Part shown: piece by piece, positions 43,223 through 51,503 of the stretch | Position numbering within the stretch: position 1 is the first letter of the stretch | Layout: every line of letters begins with the position of its first letter | NCBI GenBank assembly: GCA_036676455.1 | Contig: JAKFCW010000067.1 | Span: forward strand, 1 to 64,000 | Length of the DNA stretch: 64,000 nt | Origin: UBA4093 sp036676455 | GTDB lineage: Bacteria > Cyanobacteriota > Sericytochromatia > S15B-MN24 > UBA4093 | Direction of reading: 5' to 3' | The notes under the pieces: generated by a model | Told to the model about the DNA's origin: nothing | Databases searched by the model: none | The model's input: the letters and a program-made list of their open reading frames with translations, nothing else | Position numbers and translations under genes: made by a program

Positions 43223-45052
43223 ATGCGGATTCCGCTCATGGCCGCAGGCATGATCGCCTGCCTGCCAGGTATCGTTCACGCGGCCGAGGTCCTGGAGCTC
43301 GAGCCGGTGGTCGTGCGAGCCACCCGGCCGACGTTTCCGACCCAGCCCCAGCGCTTGAGCGTGCTCCAGGCGTCGGAGATCCAGCGCTCGGGCGCCGTCA
43401 ACCTCGCGCAGCTGCTGAAGCACCAGTCCGGCCTGGCCGTTCGCGAGTACGGCGCCGTCGGCTCGCTCTCGACCCTCACCATGCGCGGAGCCCTCGGAGA
43501 AGGCATCCTCGTCCTGCGCGACGGCGTCAAGCTCAACAGCCCGGAGCGCGGAGGCGTCGACCTCTCTGCCGTCTCTTTGCTGGGCGTAAAGCGGGTCGAG
43601 ATCCTCCACGGGGCCGCCTCGGGGCTCTACGGCTCCGAGGCCGTCGGAGGGGTCATCAACCTGGTCTCCGACGAGTCGCCTTCCAACCGCCTGGAAGCGG
43701 GCCTCGGCACCTATGGCTTCACCACCCTCTCCACCGAGGTGAGTGCCCTGCTGGGTGAGTCCCGCGCGTCTCTTGGCCTGCGCCGCAACACGGCCGCCAA
43801 CGATTATCCCTACGTCTACCGAGACGCCGTGGCTGCCCGTACGAACGACGCGCTGGACGGCACCGAGGTCTGGCTTGGCGTCGAGCGCCCCGTGCCGGAC
43901 GGCAACCTCCGGGCGAATGCCACCTTCAACCGCCAGGACAAGGGAGTGCCGGGGTCGGCTAACTTTCCCTCGCCGCAGGCGAACCAGCTCACCACCACGG
44001 CCCAGGGGAGCGTTCGCTGGAACCAGTGGGTGCTGCCGGCCCTGGAGCAGACGACCTCGCTCTCCTATCACCACGCGGACTTGTTGTTCAGCGATCCGCA
44101 GTCGATCTACGGCACGAGGTCCCAGAGCCAGTTGAACTCCACGGATCTGCAGAGCCAGTTGCTCTGGCTGACGGACGCCCACGAGACGCGCGTCGGGGGC
44201 GGCCTGCGCCTGGACCGGGTGCTCGGCACGAACGTGGGGAGCCGGGAGCGGACGCTGGCGAGCGCCTTCGTCCATGACACCTGGTTCGTCACGCCTGCGC
44301 TGACCGGCTTCGGCAACTTGCGCCTGGATCATCTCCCGGGCTTCGGCCTCGAAGCCAGTCCCCGCCTGGGGCTTGCCTATCAGCTCAGCGAGCCGCTGAG
44401 GCTGCGTGCGTCCCTGGGACGCGCCTACCGTGCCCCGACCCTCAACGACCTCTACTGGCCGCGCCTGGGCAATCCCGACCTGCGTCCCGAGCGCACGGAG
44501 GTGTACGAGGTGGGCCTGGATGCCCAGCACGGGCCCGTGAGCGTGGAGAGTACAGCCTTCCTCAACCGGGGGGCCGACACGATTCTCTGGCAGCCGGGGG
44601 CCGGCGGGGACTGGTCGCCGGTGAACGCGGGCCGCACCGAGACCAAGGGCGTCGAGGCGAAAGCCTCGTTCCGCCTGAGCGAGCAGCTCTCGCTGGCCGG
44701 GAGCGGCACCTGGTTGTCGGCCGTCGATGCCAGTCCGACGGGGGCGACTGCGGGCAAGGCCCTGCTTTACCGGCCCTCGGTCCTGGGGAATCTCACCCTG
44801 ACGGCTCAGCCCCTGAAGGCTCTCACGCTGGTCGTTGGTTGGTCGCTCACGGGCGAGCGCTTCACTACGGCTCAGAATACCGAGAGCCTGCCACCCCATG
44901 ACCTCTGGTCGGCAAGCCTCGCATACGCCTTCAACGAGCAACACACCTTGGTCTTGCGGGGCGAGAACCTCGCGAACCGCTACTACGTGCTTCAGCCTTA
45001 CTACCCCATGCCGGGCAGGACCTTCACGGCCTCCTGGTCCCTTCGCTTCTAA
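43223..45052 (+). CDS. btuB: TonB-dependent vitamin B12 receptor (BtuB-like)
   Basis: Outer-membrane gated barrel for cobalamin uptake, energised by TonB. 609 residues from ATG 43223, right after the riboswitch terminator. The signal peptide is residues 1-20 (ending GIVHA). A TonB-box-like LEPVVVRAT follows, then the plug domain (about 45-150) with LAQLLKHQSGLAVREYGAVG, TMRGALGEGILVLRDGVKLN and IEILHGAASGLYGSEAVGGV, motifs standard for the plug. The remaining 450 residues are beta-barrel strands. They end ENLANRYYVLQPYYPMPGRT, then a C-terminal Phe (SWSLRF), the usual barrel-assembly signal. The ligand is inferred from the riboswitch plus overall similarity. No BtuF/C/D genes are in the window. 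Confidence 0.9.
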   Translation: MRIPLMAAGMIACLPGIVHAAEVLELEPVVVRATRPTFPTQPQRLSVLQASEIQRSGAVNLAQLLKHQSGLAVREYGAVGSLSTLTMRGALGEGILVLRDGVKLNSPERGGVDLSAVSLLGVKRVEILHGAASGLYGSEAVGGVINLVSDESPSNRLEAGLGTYGFTTLSTEVSALLGESRASLGLRRNTAANDYPYVYRDAVAARTNDALDGTEVWLGVERPVPDGNLRANATFNRQDKGVPGSANFPSPQANQLTTTAQGSVRWNQWVLPALEQTTSLSYHHADLLFSDPQSIYGTRSQSQLNSTDLQSQLLWLTDAHETRVGGGLRLDRVLGTNVGSRERTLASAFVHDTWFVTPALTGFGNLRLDHLPGFGLEASPRLGLAYQLSEPLRLRASLGRAYRAPTLNDLYWPRLGNPDLRPERTEVYEVGLDAQHGPVSVESTAFLNRGADTILWQPGAGGDWSPVNAGRTETKGVEAKASFRLSEQLSLAGSGTWLSAVDASPTGATAGKALLYRPSVLGNLTLTAQPLKALTLVVGWSLTGERFTTAQNTESLPPHDLWSASLAYAFNEQHTLVLRGENLANRYYVLQPYYPMPGRTFTASWSLRF

Positions 45053-45064
45053 AGGAGCCTCACC

Positions 45065-46144
45065 ATGCGTTTCACTCGTGCCCTCCCCTTGATGCTCTCG
45101 CTTTCCCTCTTCGCGCTGACCGGCTGCGAAGGTCTTTTCACGGCTCCGAATCCGAACCTCGGGAAGACCGGCTCCCAGGAGCAGGAGACCAAGGACGTCA
45201 CGGATGAGACCAAGCCCACGACGACCTACATGTACGTGATCAACGGGGTCGGCAAGACGATCGACGAGATCAACCTCAAGACCATGGCCGTGACCTCCAA
45301 CATCATGAGCACGGGGCTCTATCCCAACCAGCTGACCAGCCGGGGAGTCCTCACGTGGCTGGTGAACTCGGGCGACAATAATCTCGTCAAGCTGGACCTG
45401 CGGGCCCGCAAGGTGCTCGAGACGATCAACCTCGCCAACGGCTCCAACCCCTCGACCCTGAGCATGATCGGCGAGGGCAAGGGATTGGTCACCAACAACA
45501 TGACGGGCAACGTGGCCTTCGTGGATCTCGAGACCAAGGCCGTCGAAGCGACCCTAGCCCTGCCCAAGGGAGTGCCGTTCTTCGAGCCGGCCATCGTCAA
45601 CGGCAAGGCCTACGTGGGGGCCGTGGAGGCGAACTACGACAATTATCCCGCCATCACCTACACCTACTCGGCGGTTTACGTGGTGGACCTCGCCACGAAG
45701 GCGATCGCCGAGACCATCGAGCTCGACGCGGATGCCAACCCCGGCAACGCCAGCGTCGACCCGTCCGGCAAGATCTGGATCGCCGTCAAGGATGGTCTCG
45801 TGAAGATCGATCCTGCGACCGAAACCGTGACCAAGAGCCTGACCTTCGGTGAGCCGGTCACCTGGGTTCGCTATCTCAGCGCGACCAAGGCCTATGGCTC
45901 GATTTACGGCGGCCTCATCTCGTTCAACCCGTCGACGGATGAGGTCCTCAGGTCGTCCGCGAACAAGATCCCCGTCGCCAGCGACTGGGGCGCCTTCAAG
46001 GTCTTCGAGGGCGTGGGTTACGTCTCCAGCCAGGCCAGCAACTCCATCACCGTGGTCGATTTCGCGACCGAAGCAGCCTCCGGCTCGCCGATCCCTGTGG
46101 GGAACGGTCCGCAGGACCTCACCTTCGTGACGGTCGAAGACTAG
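45065..46144 (+). CDS. Lipoprotein with YncE/NHL-like beta-propeller
   Basis: A 359-residue exported protein. Signal peptide with lipobox FALTGC (cleavage before Cys24), so lipid-anchored. The rest consists of repeating blades: TYMYVINGVGKTIDEINLKT, LTWLVNSGDNNLVKLDLRAR, KGLVTNNMTGNVAFVDLETK, SAVYVVDLATKAIAETIELD and GVGYVSSQASNSITVVDFAT. This is the seven-bladed propeller pattern of YncE-type proteins. AAAGGAG precedes the ATG, and the gene starts 12 bases after btuB. It should therefore be under the same cobalamin riboswitch. The link to B12 is inferred only from position: it may be a surface cobalamin-binding or receptor-partner lipoprotein. No catalytic residues are apparent. Confidence 0.82.
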   Translation: MRFTRALPLMLSLSLFALTGCEGLFTAPNPNLGKTGSQEQETKDVTDETKPTTTYMYVINGVGKTIDEINLKTMAVTSNIMSTGLYPNQLTSRGVLTWLVNSGDNNLVKLDLRARKVLETINLANGSNPSTLSMIGEGKGLVTNNMTGNVAFVDLETKAVEATLALPKGVPFFEPAIVNGKAYVGAVEANYDNYPAITYTYSAVYVVDLATKAIAETIELDADANPGNASVDPSGKIWIAVKDGLVKIDPATETVTKSLTFGEPVTWVRYLSATKAYGSIYGGLISFNPSTDEVLRSSANKIPVASDWGAFKVFEGVGYVSSQASNSITVVDFATEAASGSPIPVGNGPQDLTFVTVED

Positions 46145-46150
46145 CAAGCA

Positions 46151-46555
46151 GCCCAAGTCAGGGTGCTTGTAGGGCGGGCCTCCGCGCCCGCCATGGCTTC
46201 AACAGGGGTGTTTAGCAGGCTGCCCAAGTCAGGGTGCTTGTGGGGCGGGCCTCCGCGCCCGCCATGGCTTCAACAGGGGTATCTAGTAAGCAGCCCAAGT
46301 CAGGGTGCTTGTGGGGCGGGCCTCCGCGCCCGCCATGGCTTCAACAGGGGTGTTTAGCAGACTGCCCAAGTCAGGGTGCTTGTGAGGCGGGCCTCCGCGC
46401 CCGCCATGGCTTCAACAGGGGGATCTAGCAGGCTGCCCAAGTCAGGGTGCTTGTGGGGCGGGCCTCCGCGCCCGCCATGGCTTCAACAGGGGTATCTAGC
46501 AGGCAGCCCAAGTCAGGGTGCTTGTGAGGCGGGCCTCCGTGCCCGCCATGGCTTC
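46151..46555 (+). repeat. Six tandem 71-bp repeats carrying a REP palindrome (family B)
   Basis: Units begin with GCCCAAGTCAGGGTGCTTGT at 46151, 46222, 46293, 46364, 46435 and 46506, an exact 71-base period. Each contains GGGCGGGCCTCC/GCGCCCGCC, a strong palindrome, then CATGGCTTCAACAGGGG. Spacer ends alternate between GTGTTTAGCA and GTATCTAG forms. The array runs straight up to the RAYT gene and stands in the same orientation throughout. Confidence 0.95.
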
Positions 46556-46615
46556 AATTATGAATTAATAATGTTATATTTAATGTTATATCAAATCTGA
46601 GCATTAGAGGGCCCC

Positions 46616-47086
46616 ATGATGAAGAAGGCTGCCTCTGATTCTTTATCGGTTTATCGCCGGCGACTGCCCCACTGGCGGAAGCAGGGGGCGACGTACTTCG
46701 TGACGTGGCGCTTGAATCCCTTGCAGGCCGACCTGGAGACCAAGGAGCGTGAGCTTGTCTTGCGCTCCTTGCGGCATTTCGATGATCAGCGCTACGAGAT
46801 GTTGGCTTATGTGGTGATGAACGACCACGTGCATACCTTGGTGACGCCTTGGGAAGCTCACCCCCTGGAAGCCATTGTTCATGGTTGGAAATCATACACC
46901 GCCAACCAGATGAGGCGGGTGTATCAGCGCCATGGAAGGATCTGGCAGGACGAGTATTTCGACCGCCTGATTCGTGACGAGCACGAACTCCTGCAGACGG
47001 TCGGCTATATCCTGAACAACCCCATGCGGCGCTGGCCCGACTGGAAAGACTATCCTTGGGTTGGGCTACGGAGCTTTCTCAAGTAG
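46616..47086 (+). CDS. REP-associated tyrosine transposase (RAYT, IS200-like)
   Basis: A 156-residue Y1-type single-strand DNA transposase. The HUH metal-binding motif is NDHVHTLV (His at about 66 and 68), preceded by YVVMNDHVH. The catalytic tyrosine is in EAIVHGWKSYTANQMRRVYQ. IWQDEYFDRLIRDEHELLQT and GYILNNPMRRWPDWKDYPW are the characteristic C-terminal RAYT blocks. The first half begins RRRLPHWRKQGATYFVTWRL. RAYTs act on REP palindromes and are domesticated, single-copy genes. This gene is flanked by family B palindromes: six direct copies on the left and an inverted copy on the right (47095-47130). The ribosome-binding site is GAGGGC. The gene looks intact. Confidence 0.93.
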   Translation: MMKKAASDSLSVYRRRLPHWRKQGATYFVTWRLNPLQADLETKERELVLRSLRHFDDQRYEMLAYVVMNDHVHTLVTPWEAHPLEAIVHGWKSYTANQMRRVYQRHGRIWQDEYFDRLIRDEHELLQTVGYILNNPMRRWPDWKDYPWVGLRSFLK

Positions 47087-47094
47087 TGGATTGA

Positions 47095-47130
47095 TTGAAG
47101 CCATGGCGGGCGCGGAGGCCCGCCCCACAA
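47095..47130 (-). repeat. Dispersed palindromic element, family B, inverted copy
   Basis: TTGAAGCCATGGCGGGCGCG, then GAGGCCCGCCCCACAA, the reverse complement of the unit core on the other side of the RAYT gene. A decayed fragment (GCCATGGTGCGCCCCACAG) follows at 47152-47170. Confidence 0.85.
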
Positions 47131-47201
47131 ACCCCAATAAGGTAAGTTCTTGCCATGGTGCGCCCCACAGACTCCAAAGAAGGAAAGCTCCCGAGAGCCC
47201 G

Positions 47202-47603
47202 CTACTCGGCCTTTGGGGTGAAGTCCAGCGAGGCGGAGTTCACGCAGTAGCGCAGGCCCGTGGGCGCGGGGCCGTCCTCGAAGACGTGGCCCAGGTGCGC
47301 GCCGCAGCGCTGGCACATGATCTCGGTGCGAACCATGCCATGCGTGCGGTCCACCTGGGTCGCGATCGGCTCATCGGCGGTCGGCGCGTAGAAGCTAGGC
47401 CAGCCGCAATGCGCGTTGAACTTGGTCTCCGAGGGAAACAGCGGCTCTCCGCAGCAGACGCAGGTATAGGTCCCCGCTGCCGAGTGAAGGTTGTACTCGC
47501 CGCTATGCGGGCGCTCGGTGCCCTTCTCGCGGGTGACGTGGTACTGCTCGGGAGTGAGCTGGGCGCGCCATTCCGCCTCCGACTTCTGGATCTTATCGGT
47601 CAT
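47202..47603 (-). CDS. msrB: Peptide-methionine (R)-S-oxide reductase
   Basis: Repairs methionine-R-sulfoxide in proteins. 133 residues from the ATG 47601-47603, chosen for GGAGGG 6 bases upstream; a longer in-frame start at 47636 would overlap the preceding gene. The MsrB fold is complete: LTPEQYHVTREKGTERP, then CVCCGEPLF and CQRCGAHLGH, the two CxxC pairs that hold structural zinc. GWPSFYAP follows, with the catalytic Cys in LRYCVNSASLDF. The resolving Cys position is not obvious. No signal peptide, so cytoplasmic. It follows the ABC-F gene by 13 bases on the same strand and is likely in one transcript. Confidence 0.95.
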   Translation of the reverse strand: MTDKIQKSEAEWRAQLTPEQYHVTREKGTERPHSGEYNLHSAAGTYTCVCCGEPLFPSETKFNAHCGWPSFYAPTADEPIATQVDRTHGMVRTEIMCQRCGAHLGHVFEDGPAPTGLRYCVNSASLDFTPKAE

Positions 47604-47616
47604 GGAGGTCCCTCCT

Positions 47617-49545
47617 TCAGGCTTCTTCGTCTTCAACCAGCATCAGCCAGCGTTCCGTGACGGCCTCGAGCTGGGCTTTGAGCTGAGTATAACGCTCGGA
47701 GAGCTCTGCGGCCCGCCCGGGGTCTCCCTCGTAAAGCGCGGGGTTGCCCAGGTCGGCCTCGGTCTGGGCGATCTGGGCTTCCAGCGAGGCGACCTGAGCC
47801 TCGGCATCGACGATGTCCTGCAGGCGCTTGCGGGCGTTGTTGGTGTTCTTCTTGGGCTTGGCCGCCGCCGACGGGCTGGCCTCGGCCTTCGTCAGAGCTT
47901 GCTGCAGGGCATCCCGGCGCTGTGCGTCCTCGCGCTCGGTCTGGCGCATCTCGGCGAGCTTGTCGCGGGTCTCGGAGTAGGTGCCCAGGAAGAGCTGCGG
48001 CTTGCCGTCGGTCCATGCGAGGGTGTGGGTAGCGACCTGATCCAGTAGGTAGCGGTCGTGCGAGATCAGCAGGACCGTGCCCTCGTAGGTGCGAAGGGCC
48101 TCCGCGAGCATCTCCTTGCTGGCCAGGTCGAGGTGGTTGGTCGGCTCGTCCAGCATCAGGAGGTTGGAGGGCTTCATCAGCAGCTTGGCGAGGCAGAGCC
48201 GCGCGCGCTCGCCGCCGGAAAGCTTGGCGACCGGCTTGAAGACTTCTTCTCCGGTGAAGAGGAAGCGTGCCAAGAGCGCGCGCGTGCGCTCCAGCGTCCA
48301 GCCATCGACCGTGTTGTACGCCTCGTTGAGGACCGTCTGCGATTCGTCGAGCTGGTCGGATTGGTGCTGCGAGTAGTAGGCGGGCTTCACGTTGTAGCCA
48401 AGCGAGACCTCGCCGTCATCGGGTTCCTCGACCTGCGCCAGGATCCGCAGCAAGGTGGACTTGCCGCAGCCGTTGGGGCCGACCAGCACCAGGCGCTGCC
48501 CGCGATCCAGCTTGAGTTCGACATCCGACAGGATGGTCTTGCCGCCGTAGGCCTTGCTCACCTCGCTGGCGCGCAGGACAGCCTGGCCCGAGGGCGGGGC
48601 CGGCGGGAACCGGAACTTGACGGTGTTGGCTTCCGTGGGAGCCTCGATGCGCTCGATCTTCTCCAGCTGCTTCTCTCGGCTCTTGGCCTGGGTGGAGCGG
48701 GTCGCCGACGCGCGGAACTTCTCGACGAAGGCCTGCTGGCGCGCCAGTTCGCGCTGCTGCCGGGCGTAAGCCGCTTCCTGGGCCGCCATGCGCTCTTTTT
48801 TGAGCTCGAGGTAGCCCGAGTAGTTGGTGGGGTAATCGGTGAGCTTGCCGTTCTCCAGCTCGGCAACCCGGGTGACGACACGGTCCAGGAAGGTCCGGTC
48901 GTGCGAGATCAGCAGCAGGGTGCCGGGATAGCCGCTCAGGTAGCCTTCGAGCCATTCGATGGCTTCCAGGTCGAGGTGGTTGGTGGGCTCGTCCAGCAAG
49001 AGGAGGTCGGGGGCCATCAGGAGCAGCTTGGCGAGGTTGACGCGCATCTGCCAGCCGCCCGAGAAGGATTCGACGGGGCGCTGGCGGTCGGCCTCTGAGA
49101 AGCCGAGGCCCGAGAGGACCTTGCCGATCTCGGTCTCGGCGGTGTAGCCGCCCAGGCGTTCGAACTCCTCGGTGAGGTGGGCTTGCTCGGCCACGAGCGC
49201 GTCGAGCTCATGGGCGTCGGCGTGGTGGATGCGATCGGCGATCGCCGCCAGTTCCCGGTTCCTGGAGGCGATCGCCTCGAAGGCCGTCCACATCTCGGCT
49301 TGCACGGTCCGGCCCGCGACTCCCGGCAGCTCCTGGGCCAGATGCCCGATCTGGGCGCGGGGGCGCAGCGAAACCTTGCCGTCGTCCGGATCGAGCTGGC
49401 CGATCAGGATCTTGATCAGGGTGGACTTGCCGGCGCCGTTGGCGCCGACCAGGCCGATCCGCTCGCCGGAGCTGACGTGCCAGTCGACCTTGTCCAGGAC
49501 GGTGCGGGTGGGAAAGTGCTTGGAAAGCTGGGAAATCGTGATCAT
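47617..49545 (-). CDS. ABC-F family ATPase (ribosome-associated type)
   Basis: A 642-residue protein with two ABC ATPase domains and no membrane segments, as in ABC-F translation factors (Uup/YdiF/EttA relatives). Domain 1 has Walker A GANGAGKST (about 35-43), signature SFSGGWQMRV and Walker B LLLLDEPTNHLDL. The 80-residue helical linker (ERMAAQEAAYARQQRELARQ, P-site tRNA interaction motif region) follows. Domain 2 has GPNGCGKST, KLSGGERARL and LMLDEPTNHLDL. The C-terminal coiled coil (about 555-642, RKRLQDIVDAEAQVASLEAQ) is the Uup-type extension. It probably rescues stalled ribosomes; antibiotic resistance is possible but not shown. A TAGAAT hexamer 6 bases before the ATG, if a -10 box, would give an almost leaderless mRNA. 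Confidence 0.92.
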   Translation of the reverse strand: MITISQLSKHFPTRTVLDKVDWHVSSGERIGLVGANGAGKSTLIKILIGQLDPDDGKVSLRPRAQIGHLAQELPGVAGRTVQAEMWTAFEAIASRNRELAAIADRIHHADAHELDALVAEQAHLTEEFERLGGYTAETEIGKVLSGLGFSEADRQRPVESFSGGWQMRVNLAKLLLMAPDLLLLDEPTNHLDLEAIEWLEGYLSGYPGTLLLISHDRTFLDRVVTRVAELENGKLTDYPTNYSGYLELKKERMAAQEAAYARQQRELARQQAFVEKFRASATRSTQAKSREKQLEKIERIEAPTEANTVKFRFPPAPPSGQAVLRASEVSKAYGGKTILSDVELKLDRGQRLVLVGPNGCGKSTLLRILAQVEEPDDGEVSLGYNVKPAYYSQHQSDQLDESQTVLNEAYNTVDGWTLERTRALLARFLFTGEEVFKPVAKLSGGERARLCLAKLLMKPSNLLMLDEPTNHLDLASKEMLAEALRTYEGTVLLISHDRYLLDQVATHTLAWTDGKPQLFLGTYSETRDKLAEMRQTEREDAQRRDALQQALTKAEASPSAAAKPKKNTNNARKRLQDIVDAEAQVASLEAQIAQTEADLGNPALYEGDPGRAAELSERYTQLKAQLEAVTERWLMLVEDEEA

Positions 49546-49585
49546 TCCCGCATTCTATCACGGATGGTGGGCCATCCGCGCCGGG

Positions 49586-49651
49586 GTGCCAGTGGGGCGG
49601 GTCTCTTGTGGGGCGGGCCTCTTGTGGGGCGGGCCTCCGCGCCCGCCATGG
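49586..49651. repeat. Dispersed palindromic element, family B, with partial duplications
   Basis: GTGGGGCGGGTCTC, TTGTGGGGCGGGCCTC and TTGTGGGGCGGGCCTCCGCG/CCCGCCATGG: two truncated and one full copy in a row, between the divergent ABC-F and rarA genes. Confidence 0.82.
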
Positions 49652-49684
49652 ACGCGACCCCCCTCGGAGGGCTACAATTCCCTT

Positions 49685-51025
49685 ATGGATTCTCTGTTTA
49701 ATCAGCCGCGGGCGCCCTTCAACCCCTCAGAACCGACCTCGCTCTTCGACGCGGCCAGCCCGCAAACCGCTGCCCCTCTCGCCCACCGGATGCGCCCGCG
49801 CAGCCTGGACGACTTCCTCGGCCAGCAGCATCTCCTTGGCCCCGGCACCCCGCTGCGCGACTTGCTGGCCAAGGACAAGCTGCCGAGCCTGATTCTCTGG
49901 GGGCCTCCTGGCACCGGCAAGACCTCCCTGGCACAGCTGATCGCCACCCAGACCCGCCGGGTCTTCGTGCCCTTCTCGGCGGTCACCGGAGGCCTTCCCG
50001 AGCTGCGCAAACTGCTCCAGGAGGCCAAGGACCGCCGCCGGATGGGGCAGGGTACCCTGCTCTTCATCGACGAGATCCATCGCTTCAACAAGGCCCAGCA
50101 GGACGCGTTCCTGCCGCATGTCGAGGACGGGACGGTGGTGCTGATCGGAGCCACCACCGAGAACCCCTCCTTCGAGCTGAACGCTGCGCTGCTGTCGCGC
50201 GCGCGGGTCATGGTGCTGAAGCACCTGGACGAGGCTTCCGTGCGCGAACTGCTGGAGCGCGGGCTCACCGACAAGGAGCGCGGCCTCGGATTGCCTGCCG
50301 ACCACCTCACGGAATCGGCCAAGGCCCTGCTGGTGGAGTACTCTGGCGGAGACGCCCGCTCGGCCCTCAACGCGCTCGAGACCGTCGCCCCTTTGTCCGA
50401 CCGCAGCCCGGAGGCGATCGTCCAGGCATTGCAGAAGCGCCTGCTGCCCTACGACAAGGGCGGCGAGCAGCACTACGACGTGATCTCGGCGTTCATCAAG
50501 ACGGTGCGGGGCTCGGATCCGGACGCCGCGCTTTACTGGCTGGCGCGCATGCTCGAAGGCGGCGAGGACCCGGTCTTCGTCGCGCGCCGGCTGGTGATCC
50601 TGGCCTCCGAGGACATCGGGAACGCCGACCCGCGCGGCCTCATGGTCGCCACCTCTTGCATGCAGGCGGTGCAGCTGCTGGGCATGCCGGAGGCGCGCAT
50701 CCCCCTGGCGCAGGCCACGACCTACCTCGCGGCGGCGCCCAAGAGCAACGCCAGCTACAAGGGAATCAATGCCGCCATGGCCATGGTGCAGAAGGTGCCG
50801 GCCTACCCGGTGCCCTTGCATCTGCGCAACGCGCCGACCAAGCTCATGAAGGAGCAGGGGTACGGCAAGGGGTACCTGTACCCCCACGATCATCCCGGGG
50901 CCTGGGTCTCGCAGTCGTACTGGCCGGAAGGCATGGAGCCCAAGCGCTTCTACGTGCCCTCCGATCGCGGAGACGAGGCGCGCCTCAAGGCCCGCCTCGA
51001 CGAAATCCGGCGCCGCAAGGGTTAG
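49685..51025 (+). CDS. rarA: Replication-associated recombination protein A (MgsA/RarA)
   Basis: AAA+ ATPase acting at stalled replication forks, related to clamp-loader subunits. 446 residues from ATG 49685; an open frame extends upstream into intergenic repeats and is ignored. The N-terminus MDSLFNQPRAPFNPSEPTSL, then APLAHRMRPRSLDDFLGQQH is standard for RarA. Walker A is GPPGTGKTSLA near 72, Walker B LLFIDEIHRFNKAQQDAFLP near 126, and sensor 1 IGATTENPSFELNAALLSRA. The C-terminal tetramerisation domain has YDVISAFIKTVRGSDPDAAL, DIGNADPRGL and ending HDHPGAWVSQSYWPEGM. All motifs look intact. It is monocistronic, convergent with the small gene at 51033. Confidence 0.95.
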   Translation: MDSLFNQPRAPFNPSEPTSLFDAASPQTAAPLAHRMRPRSLDDFLGQQHLLGPGTPLRDLLAKDKLPSLILWGPPGTGKTSLAQLIATQTRRVFVPFSAVTGGLPELRKLLQEAKDRRRMGQGTLLFIDEIHRFNKAQQDAFLPHVEDGTVVLIGATTENPSFELNAALLSRARVMVLKHLDEASVRELLERGLTDKERGLGLPADHLTESAKALLVEYSGGDARSALNALETVAPLSDRSPEAIVQALQKRLLPYDKGGEQHYDVISAFIKTVRGSDPDAALYWLARMLEGGEDPVFVARRLVILASEDIGNADPRGLMVATSCMQAVQLLGMPEARIPLAQATTYLAAAPKSNASYKGINAAMAMVQKVPAYPVPLHLRNAPTKLMKEQGYGKGYLYPHDHPGAWVSQSYWPEGMEPKRFYVPSDRGDEARLKARLDEIRRRKG

Positions 51026-51032
51026 TCTTAAG

Positions 51033-51305
51033 CTAGTGTAGAACGCTGGTCCGGTCAGCTGCCTGGCTGGTGGCCGGCATCTGGTAGATCTCCTCGACCT
51101 TGCGCTGGTGACGCCTCAATCGGGCCAGCATGTACCAGATGTAACTGGCCAGGCACTGGTTGTCCGCCTCGAAGAAGATCTGCGCCGAGTCCCGGATCTG
51201 CCGGGAATGGACCGTCAGGTGACGCGAGTGCTCCTGCGCCAGTTCTTCCAGCAAGATCTGCTCCGCACCGTTGGCGGCCGGTAGGTAATGCTTGAAGCTG
51301 CCCAT
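51033..51305 (-). CDS. Small hypothetical protein
   Basis: A 90-residue protein of unknown family starting at the ATG 51303-51305 (MGSFKHYLPAANGAEQILLE) with GGGGACGAGG before it. An in-frame ATG 30 bases upstream is less likely. It is mostly helical, with a His/Arg/Tyr-rich middle (EHSRHLTVHSRQIRDSAQIF, LASYIWYMLARLRRHQRKVE). No membrane segment, metal motif or signal peptide is seen. It lies 7 bases from the rarA stop in convergent orientation. The long frame and plausible ribosome-binding site support a real gene, but coding status is not certain. Confidence 0.55.
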   Translation of the reverse strand: MGSFKHYLPAANGAEQILLEELAQEHSRHLTVHSRQIRDSAQIFFEADNQCLASYIWYMLARLRRHQRKVEEIYQMPATSQAADRTSVLH

Positions 51306-51503
51306 CCTCGTCCCCCCCTTCTCGAAGAGGGCCACGGCCCTCGCCCGCTCGTCATCGCAGCGGTTCTGGGGTGTTTCTGCAGGAAGGCTCTGGCTTTTGA
51401 CTGGCGTGATGCTGGCAGGTGAGGCACGTCCCTTCGTGCTGCTTCATATTCTTTAACGAGAGGGTTGGGCCTGTCAACAGGCTAACCCACCATCACATCC
51501 GGC

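Noticed and set aside
46151..46555. CRISPR array
   Set aside because: Six regular repeats might suggest one, but the 71-base units are contiguous with no unique spacers, each holds a REP palindrome, and a RAYT rather than cas genes is adjacent.
46163..46600. Repeated small open frames reading GRASAPAMASTG within the 71-bp array
   Set aside because: They arise from the palindromic repeats, vary in frame between units and have no translation signals.
49172..49684. N-terminal extension of rarA
   Set aside because: The upstream frame runs through the ABC-F gene on the other strand and a palindromic repeat. The family-typical N-terminus begins at 49685.
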